From: Eupeodes corollae
Taxonomy: Eukaryota > Arthropoda > Insecta > Diptera > Syrphidae
DNA: 64,000 nucleotides
NCBI RefSeq assembly: GCF_945859685.1
Contig: NC_079147.1
Coordinates: forward strand, 215,701,578-215,765,577
Direction of reading: 5' to 3'
Shown here in pieces: positions 53,109-64,000 of the stretch. The notes beneath the pieces were generated by a model. It was given only the letters and a program-made list of their open reading frames with translations. It was not told the origin of the DNA and searched no databases. Position 1 is the stretch's first letter. Each line of letters starts with the position of its first letter. The position numbers were made by a program, and so were the translations under genes.

Positions 53109-55566
53109 AAAATATTTGTTTTGTTTTTAACTGTCTATAATTTAATGAGTCGGTTTTTGTTGTTTTTTCTTGTGAACAGAGACAAATCTCTTTCACTTTT
53201 TGGCGACACACCTTTTAAAGCAGTTTTGACCTGAATACTTTGAAAATGGAAGTTGTTAGGCTATTACCAATGCAAAAACCACATTTAACATATGAATGTA
53301 CTTCAAAGTACTCTTTTTTCTGCTGTCAAATTGTGTTTAAGTTCATACTTTCAGTTCAGTCTTTCCAAACCTTTTAAAGAAAGATAATTTTAATGTTTTG
53401 TTTAAATGGTCTCAAAACAAAACCAATAAAATTCCATATAAAATCGTCAAAATTTGTGAAAAATCCCACCAACCTAAACAGAAAAATGTCTAAATTAATT
53501 TGAAATAGCTACTAACTTTCCTGTGATAGCAAATTTAGGAACTAAATCATTTCCGGTTGAATAAACCCGTATAATGCTTTAAATGAGAGGCGAAAAAAAT
53601 TCTCTTTTGCATTCCGATTTCCAGAGAGCCTTAATGGAGATCTCACATCTAAGCTAGTCATAATGTTTATCTGTTTGCCCAAAGTTTCCGATGATAAACA
53701 TCATGAACTTTATATACGCCACTGGCACGACTATGATGACGGATTGCATGTCCGCCAGGCCATCGCACGTAGTGCATTGTAAACTGTCTAACACCCACCA
53801 CCCACTACCGCCACGCCCCTGTACCGTGCCGCTACTGCCCACCATAACTTGAAACTACGCTCAAATTGTATTTGCAAATGGAGAAATGACGAACTTAATC
53901 CTCATCAAAACCCACACAATGGCAGTGTCAATGAATTTCTAATTCCCTTCTGCAGTTGTAACACAAATTCAACTTGAACTGCGAACTTCTCTCTCCCTTT
54001 TGTCCTGATGAAGTGATATAGTACTGTCCGTCCGCTGTTTCTGATGATGTCGTGCTCTAGCTGATGCTATCAATGTATAAATTGAAGTAACCACTTCCCA
54101 GCTGCAGCGAGTAGGTCGGGTTTGCCTCATCATCGACCCCAAAGTACCATTGGCAGCAGTGCAGCTGAGGCGTCAGCCTCGAAGGCAGTAGCAACAGAAA
54201 ACAGAGTAGTTATAGGAGCAGCAGCAGCACAAGCAGCAGGAACAGTTGCGGTTTAGTTAATTATGCAACTGAAAAATACAAGACTCATGCAGCTGTGAAC
54301 ACAAAAATAAAGCTTCAATGGGCAAGCATCACAGAAAGCAGTTCCAATTCCAGAATCCGAACCGAACCAGAGTCCTGAACTGAACTGGAGAACGCATTGG
54401 TATACAAGGCATGTGGATATACATATGTACACACATACTCGTATACGAAATTCGTATCTACAAAACCAACCAACGCCAACGAACGAACCAAACCAAACCA
54501 ACCCAACCCAACCAACCAACCGAACCCATCAGCAAGGCCAATCTGCTGAAATATGTAAGCTCGAGTCGATCCGCAAGAGATTACACTGCGTCACATTGGT
54601 GCGGGAGTGAGTGTGTAGTAGTGACTACTGCGAGTAAATATGTATGCGCGCTCAGGATAATAATGGCAATAAAACAACAATCATCCTGCAAAAATGGATT
54701 AAAATGTTGACCCACGGAAATGTTTATTCATCGACGATGGACAGCAACAGCACACGATTCGCAATGGAATGGAGCACGAATGCATAAGGCAACCAGGCAG
54801 CAGGCAGCTAGTTGCTCTCGTAAGGGATGTGGACAAAATCAGATTACCGAGGGGCTTATTGCACGAAAATAACGACGTGAATTGAGATGGCTCGTCGGCT
54901 CGGCGGCGTCACGACGACGACGAGGTGGTCGCGATGCAGCGGCAGCGGTGGCGACGAGGTTGGTGATGCCATTTGGTGAACTTTCCAGTTATCTGTGATT
55001 TCGGTTCAGCAATAGAGCAAGTACTTATGTCTCAACCAATCCCCACCACCTGCCAGGTCCAGCTCCAGCACCACCACACCGCACAGAAACGACTTAACGA
55101 CTATGAGACGGTCGACCCAAAATGAAGGTTACATAATATTTTTTGTTTCATATTGTTGTAATTGTAAATTGTTCCCATAAAACTGTCAAGAGAGGTCGAG
55201 GATACGCGCCGAAAGCTTATGGCAATAGCATAAAGAATCGCTTGTTTTTATTAAAATACTTGCGCTGAGTTAAAGGACGAAACATTTTATTAAGTTTTGT
55301 TCGAAATTGCGGTTGTTGTTTAAAAAGTTGTGTGCGTAGTGGTAGCGGGGGTGCAGTGACATGCATTCTTCTTCGGGGATTTTAATTTATTTTTCTGGGT
55401 AGGTATAGGAAGAATTACAATTATCAACGGAAATATTTTTGTGTTCGTGTAATTTTCTTTTTTACTAAAAATTCATTGGTTATTAAATTCTTTAAAATTT
55501 TATGTTCATCGGACGCATGTCGATTGTCATGCACATCAATTTATTTCCATAGCCAGACAAATATTA
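53109..55566. other. Mixed AT-rich and GC-richer stretch, no gene assigned
   Basis: From 53650 to 55130 the composition is richer in G and C than the surroundings, with AGCAGCAGCAGC (about 54219), a CCAAC/CCAA simple repeat (54466-54526) and CGACGACGACGAGGTGG (about 54912). Such composition is common near fly promoters and 5' UTRs, and the strand-symmetric open frames here are simple-sequence artefacts. I could not propose an exon. Confidence 0.45.
54466..54526. repeat. CCAAC-type simple repeat
   Basis: AACCAAACCAAACCAACCCA and similar words in a short low-complexity tract. It creates open frames on both strands that should not be read as genes. Confidence 0.75.
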
Positions 55567-57638
55567 ATGCAGATCGAAAATGTGAAGCAAATTAATGTGA
55601 CAAGGATATTGGCCAAAACATTTCGGGCCCTTAATTCTAGTTACCCGAGTATGTTTCCGCAAATTAAAAAGATCTTTAGCACGAATGATCAAAACAACCT
55701 TCTTTGTCTTAAGCTTCAGAGGACGACAGAAAATAGAGACGTACTTTTCACAGCAGAAATAGATCCAGGAGACACCGCCGCCGTCTTGATCTATGACTTC
55801 TTTGTTGTCGAAGATCCGCAAAAGAAAGCAGAGGGAGTTCAGGCGGCTTTCCAGCAAGAGTTTAAGGTGAATTCTAGCATTCGCCTTAATCACGACTTGG
55901 AGAAATAGAGCCCTGCAACACTCCTTCTACTTCAATGTACGAAAACTTGGCGAATGCCATCATCGCCGAGCAAAACGGGGCTAGTACCCTATTAGCCACG
56001 AAGATAGAGATCCAGCTTATCTTCGATTCATTGAAGAAAATGAAGTCAGCAGGTGTCGATGAAATATCCAAGATTGTACTACGACATTTACCTCATTTAT
56101 CCGGTCCTTTGGAAAACAACTGTGGTTCATCCTCTCCCGAAAATGGGAAAGGATAACTCCAATCCGGTGAATCTCGGGTTGATAAGTCTTCTGTCGGGTA
56201 TCAGTAAGGTATTCAAGAAGGTTATAAATAGGGTTCTGTCCAAGTAGGCTGAGAACAACAAAATAATCAGTTCGGCTTTAAGGCGGGATATGACACAATT
56301 CATGCTGCGTCTAAGCTTGTTTCTGATATCCAGTGGCACAAATTTAAAAGGCAATGTACGGGTGCTTGTCTGGTTGATTTGGAGAAGGCCTTCTACACCG
56401 TATGGTTAGACGGTCTGTATCTAAAGTTAAAAAGACTTGGAATAAGTAAACCACTGTTGTATAGGTTTTATGACATGCCTAATGGTAGACGGATTATTGT
56501 CAAAATTGGCAATGTAACATCTACCAAAATCTTTTATATTAAACATTTTGTTCTTCAAAAAGGAGCGGGTAACTCGACAATCTTATTCAGCATTTACACC
56601 AGTGATCTAATAGCAAGTGTGACTCAGACAATAGCGTACGCCGCGCCGGCGGCTTAATTCCGTACAGAACAGCCCCGAGGACAAAATTAAAACACGAACC
56701 GTTAACAATTCAGAAAGTATCATGTTTATTCAATAAGTAAAGTGATCAATATAAAAGAAAGTTCTTAGCTGGAGGATGACTTAAGCTTGAGTGACGACTG
56801 TTAGCTCATAATTAATAAAAACTTAAAGATATATGGACATTCGATGTCATTCGACTCAACAGTTAAATGACGTGATGCTCACGTTATGAGATAAGTAAAG
56901 AAGTTGAGTTCAAGACAACTGTCAGAAATGCGAAACTATTGTGTTCAGGACTCCGCTGTTTGGAGCCTCAAGGGATACGAGAAAAAACTGGAAAAATCTA
57001 GTGATCGTTGAAAAAGTGTAGTAAAGTACCTTGGCATCTGGTAGGATCAGTACTTCTATTTCGAAAGACATATGAGTTCTGCTCTGACCAGAGCTAGGGG
57101 AGCCTTTGCCCTGACCAAACAGTTGGTTTTTAGCAGTCGTCTTGACAGCAGGGTGAAGGTGATTTGCTACATGGCCTTTATCTGGCCGATGATTGACTAT
57201 GGGTGCACGGTATGGTTCAACGTTGCCCCATCTCAAATGGAAAATATTCGCGTGTTTGAGAGACAATGTCTGCCGTTGCGTTGGATATACAGAACACCAG
57301 ACTCGGAGTACAAACAATACTATTCCAACCAGGCTCTATACAACAGAGCCAACATAAACAGAATAGATTATTTCTTGATGAAGCTTCGTAGGGGTCACAT
57401 TGCGAGAACGATGTCTTCGACTAACAGCTTAATTTTTGGGCTTAATACCCCAACAATGAGTACTACGAAAGTGCACTTTTAAGCGGCAAAGCTTTTCACT
57501 ATTTAGACAATCGAGGGCTCATACAGGATGATGATACGTCAGCCGTACAACTGTAAAATAGGGTTTCCTGTTTCCGATAGGGACCGAAGAGATAAGGATT
57601 AGGTTTGGGACAGCCAGGGTGGCCCCAAAAAAAAAAAA
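55567..57638 (+). mobile_element. Jockey/I-like non-LTR retrotransposon (copy G) with poly(A) tail
   Basis: Plus-strand frames in order: linker (NVTRILAKTFRALN, GVQAAFQQEF), polymerase start (LKKMKSAGVDEISK, PLPKMGKDNSN, LISLLSGISKVFKK), fingers (QFGFKAGYDTI-like at 56265, LVDLEKAFYTVWLDG with the first Asp changed context), and palm AYAAPAA at 56639, where YADD is destroyed. After an unrelated-looking 250 bases the thumb resumes (KYLGIW), and 57072-57482 gives RARGAFALTKQL, WPMIDYGCTVWFN and RQCLPLRWIYRTPDSE. A run of 12 A at 57627-57638 is the 3' tail. It lacks the endonuclease and is inactive. Confidence 0.75.
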
Positions 57639-59395
57639 GCTTACTGTGGTTGTTCTAGTTTGTAGTTTTTAAGTAATTTTGGGTAGTATTATTGCTTTTG
57701 GTTAGTTTTAAGTAATTTAAGTATTATAACGGTTTTTTTTTATTTACTTTCAAGTTTTATATAAAATATAATGATAGATATCAATTTTTTTTATTTCTGC
57801 TTGTGATACTAAATCAATCTGCTTAAACTTCTCATGGTCATCATGGTAACTGTTCATATAAACATAATAGTAAGTATAGTATACTGAGGCGTATACGTAC
57901 TTTTTTATTTTAGCTCACTTAACATTTACATTTTTGACTTAGAATTTGAATAATTTTTCAATAAGTTTCAATGCACCGAAAAAACAAAAACCTTATAGTA
58001 CGGTTTTATTTAATTTTTCATTTATAAGAAACTTCAAAATGCCTCTAAGAACCCTGAATGAACGCATAATGTAATTCAAGTTTATTTCTAAATAAAATTG
58101 TTTGAACTAAAACACAAGTCAGAAAAAGCTTTTTTCTGTGGGTTTGACAAAATTTGATAAACTCGAATATTTTTCGAAGCGGTGCAAAGATTGTAGATTT
58201 GTTGATATAGATATGGTCTAAAGCATCTGTCCAGGCAAAATTATTAAAAAATCGTATGAAAAAATTAAAAATTTTCGAAACTTGGCATTTATCGAAACCG
58301 CTGTAACTTCCTAATTTTCACTCATAGAACGAAAAATGTACAGAATGCCTTAAAAGAGGACATTTTATAATCTACAAAATATAGCTTAAAAGGTTCTATT
58401 TACCTTTTACCGTTCGAAACTTAGAAGCCCAAAAACAGAAATTTTTGGCAAGAAACCTTACATTTTTATATGCTCTATTTGGATATTTGGAAGTAACGAT
58501 TTGTTTTGATATTTCCAATTTTAAATATCTACTTTGACTGTATGTATAGGAAAAACTACACACATTACATTCATTGCATACACAGTGGGACATACACTCC
58601 GCTTCAATTGAATTCGCATCAATTTTTGTTTTATTGTTACTTAAAAAATAAAGATTAGTATAGATAAAATATAAAAGTAGGTAAAAGAAACTGCAAAAAC
58701 AGCAGCTTAAGAGGGAACAATTTTAAAGTGTCCATCTGATTTCTGTGATTCTGGAGTAAAATAAAAACAAAAAATTCGCGTAAAAGAAAGTCACTCCATA
58801 ATTTCAAGATTTTTTAAAATTCGAGCATCTTACGCTAATTAAATTTAGAAGAAAAAAAACGCTACTAAAAGTGTAAGGGAAAGTTTTACTATTAGAGTTT
58901 TTTTCAACTCTCAAATAATCTGGAAGAAATGGTATCGAAAGGTTTTTTTTCAAATGATAAAACTATTTAATTTCGGTGGCCCCAATAGGTCAACCTTTTA
59001 TTTTCACGATTTGAGAAAATAAAAAGGTGTTAAAAACTTTATCACGACTGTTAAGAAAATGTTGTTATATTAAAAGCTGTCAGTTATTATGGGACAGTTA
59101 AGGTTGAGGTCGCTAAAAAAAAATTACTTCAGCTGGGTATAAGTCTTTGAATTTATATCATTTTTTGACCCATAAACTTGGCAATTGGTGCAAATTATAA
59201 AAGCGTAGGCAGAGGAGCAAAATTTTCTCATCGAAAAATTATAATATAATTGCAGATTGTTAATACTCGCAAGTTATGATGGTGGTCCTTAAACTGATTT
59301 TAAGGACAAAGAATCTTTAATTTCTGCTATTAAGAGTTTAGCGAAGTATCGTTGGAATTTATTACAAAGCTGTAGAATTGATAAAAAAAAAAATT
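57639..59395. other. AT-rich stretch without recognised gene
   Basis: No gene or repeat family could be assigned. There are many T and A runs, for example around 57730 and 58854. Confidence 0.5.
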
Positions 59396-59675
59396 GGGTG
59401 GCGTAACAGTCCGTTTGAGAACTAGGGTCTAGTGACTGACAACTCTCAACCATGCCTGTGTGCGAGTACTGTTGTCAGGGATGGAGGAGACCTATAGTTT
59501 TAAGCCGAATCCTAACGTCAAATTTGAGAAAGCACTTTTCATGACAAGAATCCCTCTTGGAAAATTTGTCAATTCCTCCAGTACCCGTGAAAAATCTTTA
59601 GATGGCATAGGCAGGGATCGAACCCAATACCTTCTGCATGACAGTCCATCGCACTAACCATCATGCCACGGGTAC
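59396..59675 (-). mobile_element. tRNA-derived SINE, copy 2
   Basis: Same organisation as copy 1: GTACCCGTGGCATGATGG head, TGGTTAGTGCG, a B box GGGTTCGATCC that is closer to consensus than in copy 1, closing CACGGGTAC, body, and 3' segment with GGTTGAGAGTTGTCAG and GGACTGTTACGCCACCC followed by a T run on the element strand. It is about 85 percent identical to copy 1 by eye, and 7 bases shorter, mainly at the GCAAGAGGCA segment present in copy 1. Confidence 0.85.
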
Positions 59676-61559
59676 TACCTGTAGGATAAGTACCGGAAGT
59701 ACCAACTACCAAACCTTAAGGAAACAATCAAATTCAATAACAATTCTAATTTTTGAAATTTTGTCTCAACAAAATATTAAATTTTTCCAAGCGAAAAAAA
59801 CGAGTGGTTGGTTTTGGATAATTCTTTCAAATTATTTTCTTAACATCTTAACAAAGTAGTAAGCACCAACAATACCCTTTCATATTTGAAAAAAAAATAA
59901 GTGTTTCAAAAATTTGTTGTGCATATTCAGTTGAAGAGGAGTGTACTTTTGCACAAATAATAATATAAATTTGGAAAAGAGTAGAAAATGTGTTATTTGG
60001 GAATTGAAATATAAGCTTTGAATTAATTTAAAATATTTTTATTATTTATTCTAAATTCATTGATTGATACTTTGGAAATAATTGCCTTTTGCGACACCTT
60101 GCAGGGATATTCGTCTGAACCTTATTCCATAGGTAGGGTTGCCTTTTTCGAGAACATATCATAGTTGTGAAGATCTTGCACTCACTCAGCTTTCTTGATG
60201 ATATGCTGCATGCTCTCTTCCTTCAACGTGGTTTAAAGGTCGTCAGCATAACCAGCATTACTGGTTTTGACATAATATACCACATCAAATTAAAAAAGGT
60301 TATAGAAATACGAGGCAAACAACTTTTCATCCAATTGCAATTTGTTGTCTTGTACTGTTTTTTCTAACTAACCCAAACCATAATTTGGTTTAACAAACAA
60401 ATAATTCAAATCAGTTTTTACCAAAAATAATAAAACCAGGAACAACCAACTTATACACTTCTATGTTATAAAAATCAAAAGTTTATGCGTATAATAAATG
60501 TACATGTTTATTCATGTGTGAATGTACAAAAGTTGACCAACAATATGACAAAATATAATTATTGTAATTCAAAATTCTGCATTGAACAATTATTTTGCAT
60601 ATGCCTCAAATTTTACTATTTTTTAATTCACTTCCCTTTCACATTTTCATGTATGATATCACATTTATGTCCTCTCTATGTACCTAATTATCTTTTATTA
60701 AAAGCTAAATTGTTTATTGAACATTGGCATTATTATTCTTATTTGGTAGGCCTACTTTTTTATTGAGCACATATTTGAAAATATTAAATTCAAATTCCTA
60801 TGCATTTTATATCTATTTAAATGCATACCGCATATATTCAAAAACCCATATTGCACAGCATCACGCAATTGTAACCTAGATAAATAAATGTATAGCAAAT
60901 TTGAGTACATTCTGGCTAACCATTTTAATTTCAAGCCGTTTAAATTAGATATGTGTTTAATATGCGTGTATATATACATATATAAATTCAACATTGAATT
61001 TAGCCTTTTAGAATCCATATTTAGATCCTTTAGCACTTTGGAAATGAAAATTTTCATTCAAAATTAAAATTAGCATTTCTAAATCTAATCTATAAATATG
61101 TATATTGAAACTGCACACTGTTCATGGCATATACATTGGGACATAATGTTGCACAAATAATAATACAAATATATTTAGTTGGTAGCATGTATATTGGTAT
61201 TGAAAGTATGTATTTTATGTTTTGTATGAGTTAGAAAATGTATTTTTGGGGTTTTGGAATATAAATTTAGAATTATTATTAAAATAGTTTAAAGAAGATG
61301 CTAATCATTTAAATTGATTATAATTTTTTTTTGGAAATACATATAGCGTTCGAATGTCTGTCTGCTATTTTATTAAAAATTTAAACATAATTTTAATATA
61401 TTCAGAGGAAATGACATATTTAAACATACAGGATTAAGATAGGACTAAGTGAAGATCATAATCAGGGTAAACATTGAAAAACGTTTTATTAAAGTTCTAA
61501 ATAATCTGCACAGCCTTTTTTTTATTTAATTCTTTATTTATTTATCAAGCAGATTAATA
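59676..61559. other. AT-rich stretch with a diverged repeat pair
   Basis: No gene. Two related segments, about 59946-60032 and 61150-61290, share TTGCACAAATAATAATA and GTAGAAAATGT/GTTAGAAAATGT followed by a TTGG(A)AATATAA word and GAATTA. The second has about 50 extra bases. They may be two copies of an uncharacterised short element. Confidence 0.4.
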
Positions 61560-62515
61560 TAATATACTTAACAAATAAAATATAACCTTACAGACTACAG
61601 AAACAAGGTTTTTAACTTTAGCAATAAAGAAGTGAAATATAAATAAATATATATATAATTATGTTAGGCTTAAACTTGAACCACCAGTGTAGAAGTTAAG
61701 TAATAAATATTATAAATATTATTGAAAAGATTCTCGACTTTGGTAGGAAAAGAAGGCAACATGATTAAAAATTTTATTAGATTCTCTAATGAATCGATTT
61801 AGAGGCTCATTGAAACCGCGCAAGATCGCGTTTGCCTATACGGAGCACATATATCCGCTAAGGACAAAAGTAAAGGGCAGTTTATATGAGAAGTAATAAT
61901 ATCACGTATGAAGACCACTGAAAAATACCGACGGCGCGCTAATATCAAGTGGTGTTGAACCAAGCAGTTTACATCTGGTTCAATAAGGAGGCATTTCAAT
62001 GTTCCACTTTAGTCAGTGAACTATAATTCTCGAAAATTTTGTCTTAATCCTTATTCCTTAAACAGTGAGTAACGAAGATCTCACATAAGCATAAAACAAT
62101 GACCGATGATGAATGAATCTTTAAACTCTTTTGAGCTGCGAACCACAAACTCTAGCATAGTATTTTCTTTAGCAACCACAAAATCAATTTAGTTTGTAAT
62201 CAAATATTAGACCTTGGTCTCTCTTTTCAAATTGGACTAACACCACGAGAGAAAGATAAAGATTGGAATTTAGAAACATTTAACAAAAGCTGGTTAGCAA
62301 TGCACCATACAGATAAACACTCAAAGTATCTTTGAAGCAACAGACAATCGTTCAACGATTTGATACTGCGGCAGAGAGAACTGTTGCTAACCGTTCGTAT
62401 GTCATTGATAATATCAGGAATAGAAGGGGTCCCAAGTGACTTCCTTGAGGAACACCAGAGGTAACATGAATTACTTCAGAAAATAAATCATTAACGCCAA
62501 CTTCATCCGCCAAAT
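61560..62515 (-). mobile_element. Fossil of a Jockey/CR1-type reverse transcriptase (copy F)
   Basis: At about 62470-62400 the minus strand reads VIHVTSGVPQGSHLGPLLFL, the palm turn. At 61999-61800 it reads LILARRRYFSVVFIRDIITS and CPLLLSLADICAPYRQTR, the C-terminal helix pattern (L..RR.......D...G.I.CP.LL..I....P...LR) common in Jockey and CR1 relatives. The part between is shortened and without the YADD box. The third LOA-like element follows at once on the other strand. Confidence 0.65.
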
Positions 62516-62611
62516 CCAGTACGGGTCATGTGCAACAACGGGCTTGGAGGATGATAAGATGGACTCATGCAGCTCTAGCTAACCCCTTCACCTTCGTCGA
62601 GCAGCAGTGTT

Positions 62612-63316
62612 ATGGACGTTACTACAGTAAGTAATAGGACGACAAAAACGGTGATCGAGAAAAAGACTACCAAAACTCTCACCGAAGACAGAATATTTCA
62701 GAGGAGAATACGAAACACTGAACGGACAATTCGACACCTATCTAACAAAGATCCGAACTCCTTAACGGCAAAGGATAAGATAGTGCTCAAAAACGCTACA
62801 CACAACCTTAAGACACTGAGAGCAAAAAATAAAAACAAAAATATAGGGACTAAGAACCTGATGAAGGAGATGGTGGGTCATGTGGCTTCCCTGGACCCTG
62901 ATTCAGTGGCAAAAACGTCCAAGAGAACAAGGCAGGATGACACACTTTCGGCCACGAAAACATCACCCCTGCCGAAAAGAAAAAAGACTTTGGCTACAGA
63001 AGAGACGTTGGAGGCGCGCAAATCCGCCATTGCGCATTTCGGAAATCTTTCAAGAAAACTCTCAGAAGACCAATGGCAATTATTTGAAATGAGAATACTA
63101 GATGAAGTTAACGATGTTATCGTTAATAGCAGGCCACCATCACTCTTTGGGGAATTCAGAACCATCCATGGGTTCAAAGTTCTGACGTGCGAGGACGACA
63201 ATACTCTCACTTTCCTGCAGGACTTTGTCAAAATAACGGTAGCTCCCTGGCCCAACGCTGATCTCCGCTTAATCGGTCCGAATCAAATTAGCGACTTCGT
63301 CAAACCTGAGGCTTAA
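62612..63316 (+). CDS. LOA-like ORF1 protein, truncated
   Basis: The 234-codon frame starts MDVTTVSNRTTKT. It is Lys/Arg-rich and probably disordered for about 130 residues (including KTSKRTRQDD and SPLPKRKKTL, a possible nuclear localisation signal), followed by RKSAIAHFGNLSRKLSEDQW and EDDNTLTFLQDFV with PNADLRLIGPNQISDF. The last part resembles the start of the DUF4780 domain (GVK...CED..S...L...V...P....A.L). The frame ends with TAA at 63314-63316, before the core of the domain; readable remnants in another frame (TEVVVQLSQQSIPLLRKIG at about 63445-63500) suggest the stop and a frameshift shortened it. It should bind element RNA in the family. Confidence 0.65.
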   Translation: MDVTTVSNRTTKTVIEKKTTKTLTEDRIFQRRIRNTERTIRHLSNKDPNSLTAKDKIVLKNATHNLKTLRAKNKNKNIGTKNLMKEMVGHVASLDPDSVAKTSKRTRQDDTLSATKTSPLPKRKKTLATEETLEARKSAIAHFGNLSRKLSEDQWQLFEMRILDEVNDVIVNSRPPSLFGEFRTIHGFKVLTCEDDNTLTFLQDFVKITVAPWPNADLRLIGPNQISDFVKPEA

Positions 63317-63578
63317 ATGATGATCAAAGGTTACGCGATACCCCGAGATCGCGTAGAAAGATGTCTTTAATCTCTAAATACGGAACAGCTAAGTCAAAGC
63401 TGGAAAGAAAAGAAAGAGAGATAGGGGAAAGAACGGAGGAAGGTACAGAAGTGGTGGTGCAACTAAGCCAACAATCTATACCCCTTTTGCGGAAAATTGG
63501 CTACAAAGTAAGCATCGGCATAAACCGGTGCTAAATGCGGCTCATAACCAATAAGACAAACCAAGTAAGTAATAAAGT

Positions 63579-64000
63579 ATGAACATGAAATTGATACAAA
63601 TTAATCTTCATCACAGTAAATCCGCCAGCTCCAATCTTGTGTACATCTTGGGAAGTAGACAAATTGACATTGCCCTGATTCAAGAGCCCCGGATTTCAAG
63701 TGGCAGAATTAGAGGACTACATGCATCAGACTTTATACTATACAAAGCCACACAAGTAGGAAATAGTAATATCAGATTCTGTATGTTAGCCAAGAAGAAG
63801 TTTAGTTAAGCAAATTACAGTGATATAGACCAGTGTGCTGTGAAACTAGAAAGAAAGGGATTCCCATCACTGATCCTGACATCGTCCTATATGCCGCATG
63901 ACAGACCAGAAAGGCCTCCCGATGACATCACAAGCCAGCTTGTAGAAAAAGCTGCCTTTGAGAGATGGGACATGGTACTAGGCTGTGATACAAACTCACA
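63579..64000 (+). pseudogene. LOA-like endonuclease, N-terminal part, with in-frame stop
   Basis: The frame reads MNMKLIQINLHHSKSASSNL (Asn motif), DIALIQEPRISSGRIRGL (Glu motif) and CMLAKKKFS, then meets TAA at 63807-63809. After it the same frame continues LERKGFPSLILTSSYMPHDR and WDMVLGCDTNSH (the Asp/Asn motif) to the end of the window. One stop codon therefore interrupts an otherwise well-kept endonuclease. The rest of ORF2 is outside. Confidence 0.75.

Larger units (their letters stand above)
62516..64000 (+). mobile_element. LOA-like non-LTR retrotransposon, copy 3, 5' part (runs off the window)
   Basis: It begins after the copy F fossil with an untranslated stretch (about 62516-62611), then ORF1 (62612-63316), a decayed ORF1 end to about 63530 and the start of ORF2 (63579 onward). 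The order ORF1 then endonuclease, plus the GCDTNSH motif, matches LOA elements, but the sequence differs from copies 1 and 2, so it is another family. It contains the only LOA ORF1 N-terminal region in the window. Confidence 0.75.

Noticed and set aside
54411..54710. Host gene in the GC-richer region
   Set aside because: The open frames on both strands come from CCAAC simple repeats; no signal peptide, domain or consistent splice structure was found.

Overview
The window looks like accessory, repeat-rich DNA from an insect nuclear genome, most likely a higher fly (Diptera: Brachycera). The grounds are the AT-rich base composition, short GT-AG introns of 57-71 bases, and a transposon mix typical of flies: LOA-, Jockey- and RTE-like non-LTR retrotransposons, a PIF/Harbinger DNA transposon, a Tc1-like fossil, a Ty3/gypsy-like scrap and tRNA-derived SINEs. 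The species cannot be named from the sequence. No bacterial, organellar, rRNA or CRISPR features are visible.

Only one convincing host-type gene is present, a three-exon gene at 17053-19133 on the + strand. It has a TATA box, a signal peptide, a short acidic and Cys-containing N-terminal part, and a long exon of Tyr-Gly-Pro-Ala and Ala/Pro/Asn/Gly-rich repeats. Its architecture is that of a secreted glue-, mucin- or silk-like protein. A possible single first exon lies at 51836-51952.

Almost everything else recognisable is mobile DNA. From left to right: a Jockey-like element (2530-4719, -); a tRNA-derived SINE (5067-5354, -); a Jockey-like 'B' element (5615-7158, -); a Harbinger element with convergent accessory-protein and transposase genes (about 7160-8985); a gypsy-type integrase scrap (9330-9467, -); a non-LTR linker/RT piece (9540-10962, -); a long LOA-clade element (10963-14955, -); the secreted-protein gene; another Jockey-like element (20250-22020, -); a nearly intact RTE-clade element (24049-27095, -); a Tc1-like fossil (30260-31440, -); a second LOA copy (31525-33720, +); a further non-LTR element (33740-35470, -); B fragments at 35735-35912, 39915-41175 and 52000-53108 (all -); an RTE-X-like fossil carrying a SINE head (41390-42420); a nested pair of RTE copies (45695-49445, +); a non-LTR element with a poly(A) tail (55567-57638, +); a second SINE (59396-59675, -); an RT fossil (61560-62515, -); and the 5' part of a third LOA-like element that runs off the window (62516-64000, +).

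Three relationships tie these together. (1) The 3' tail of the SINEs matches the 3' end of the RTE elements in the same window, so the RTE machinery probably mobilises the SINE. (2) The two LOA copies share a YADE instead of YADD reverse-transcriptase motif, so both probably descend from a source with that change. (3) An RTE copy appears to be inserted inside an older RTE copy. Long stretches between these blocks (22.0-24.0, 27.1-30.2, 36-39.9, 43-45.7, 49.4-51.8, 53.1-55.5 and 57.6-61.5 kb) hold only AT-rich DNA, short tandem duplications and simple repeats as far as can be seen by eye.
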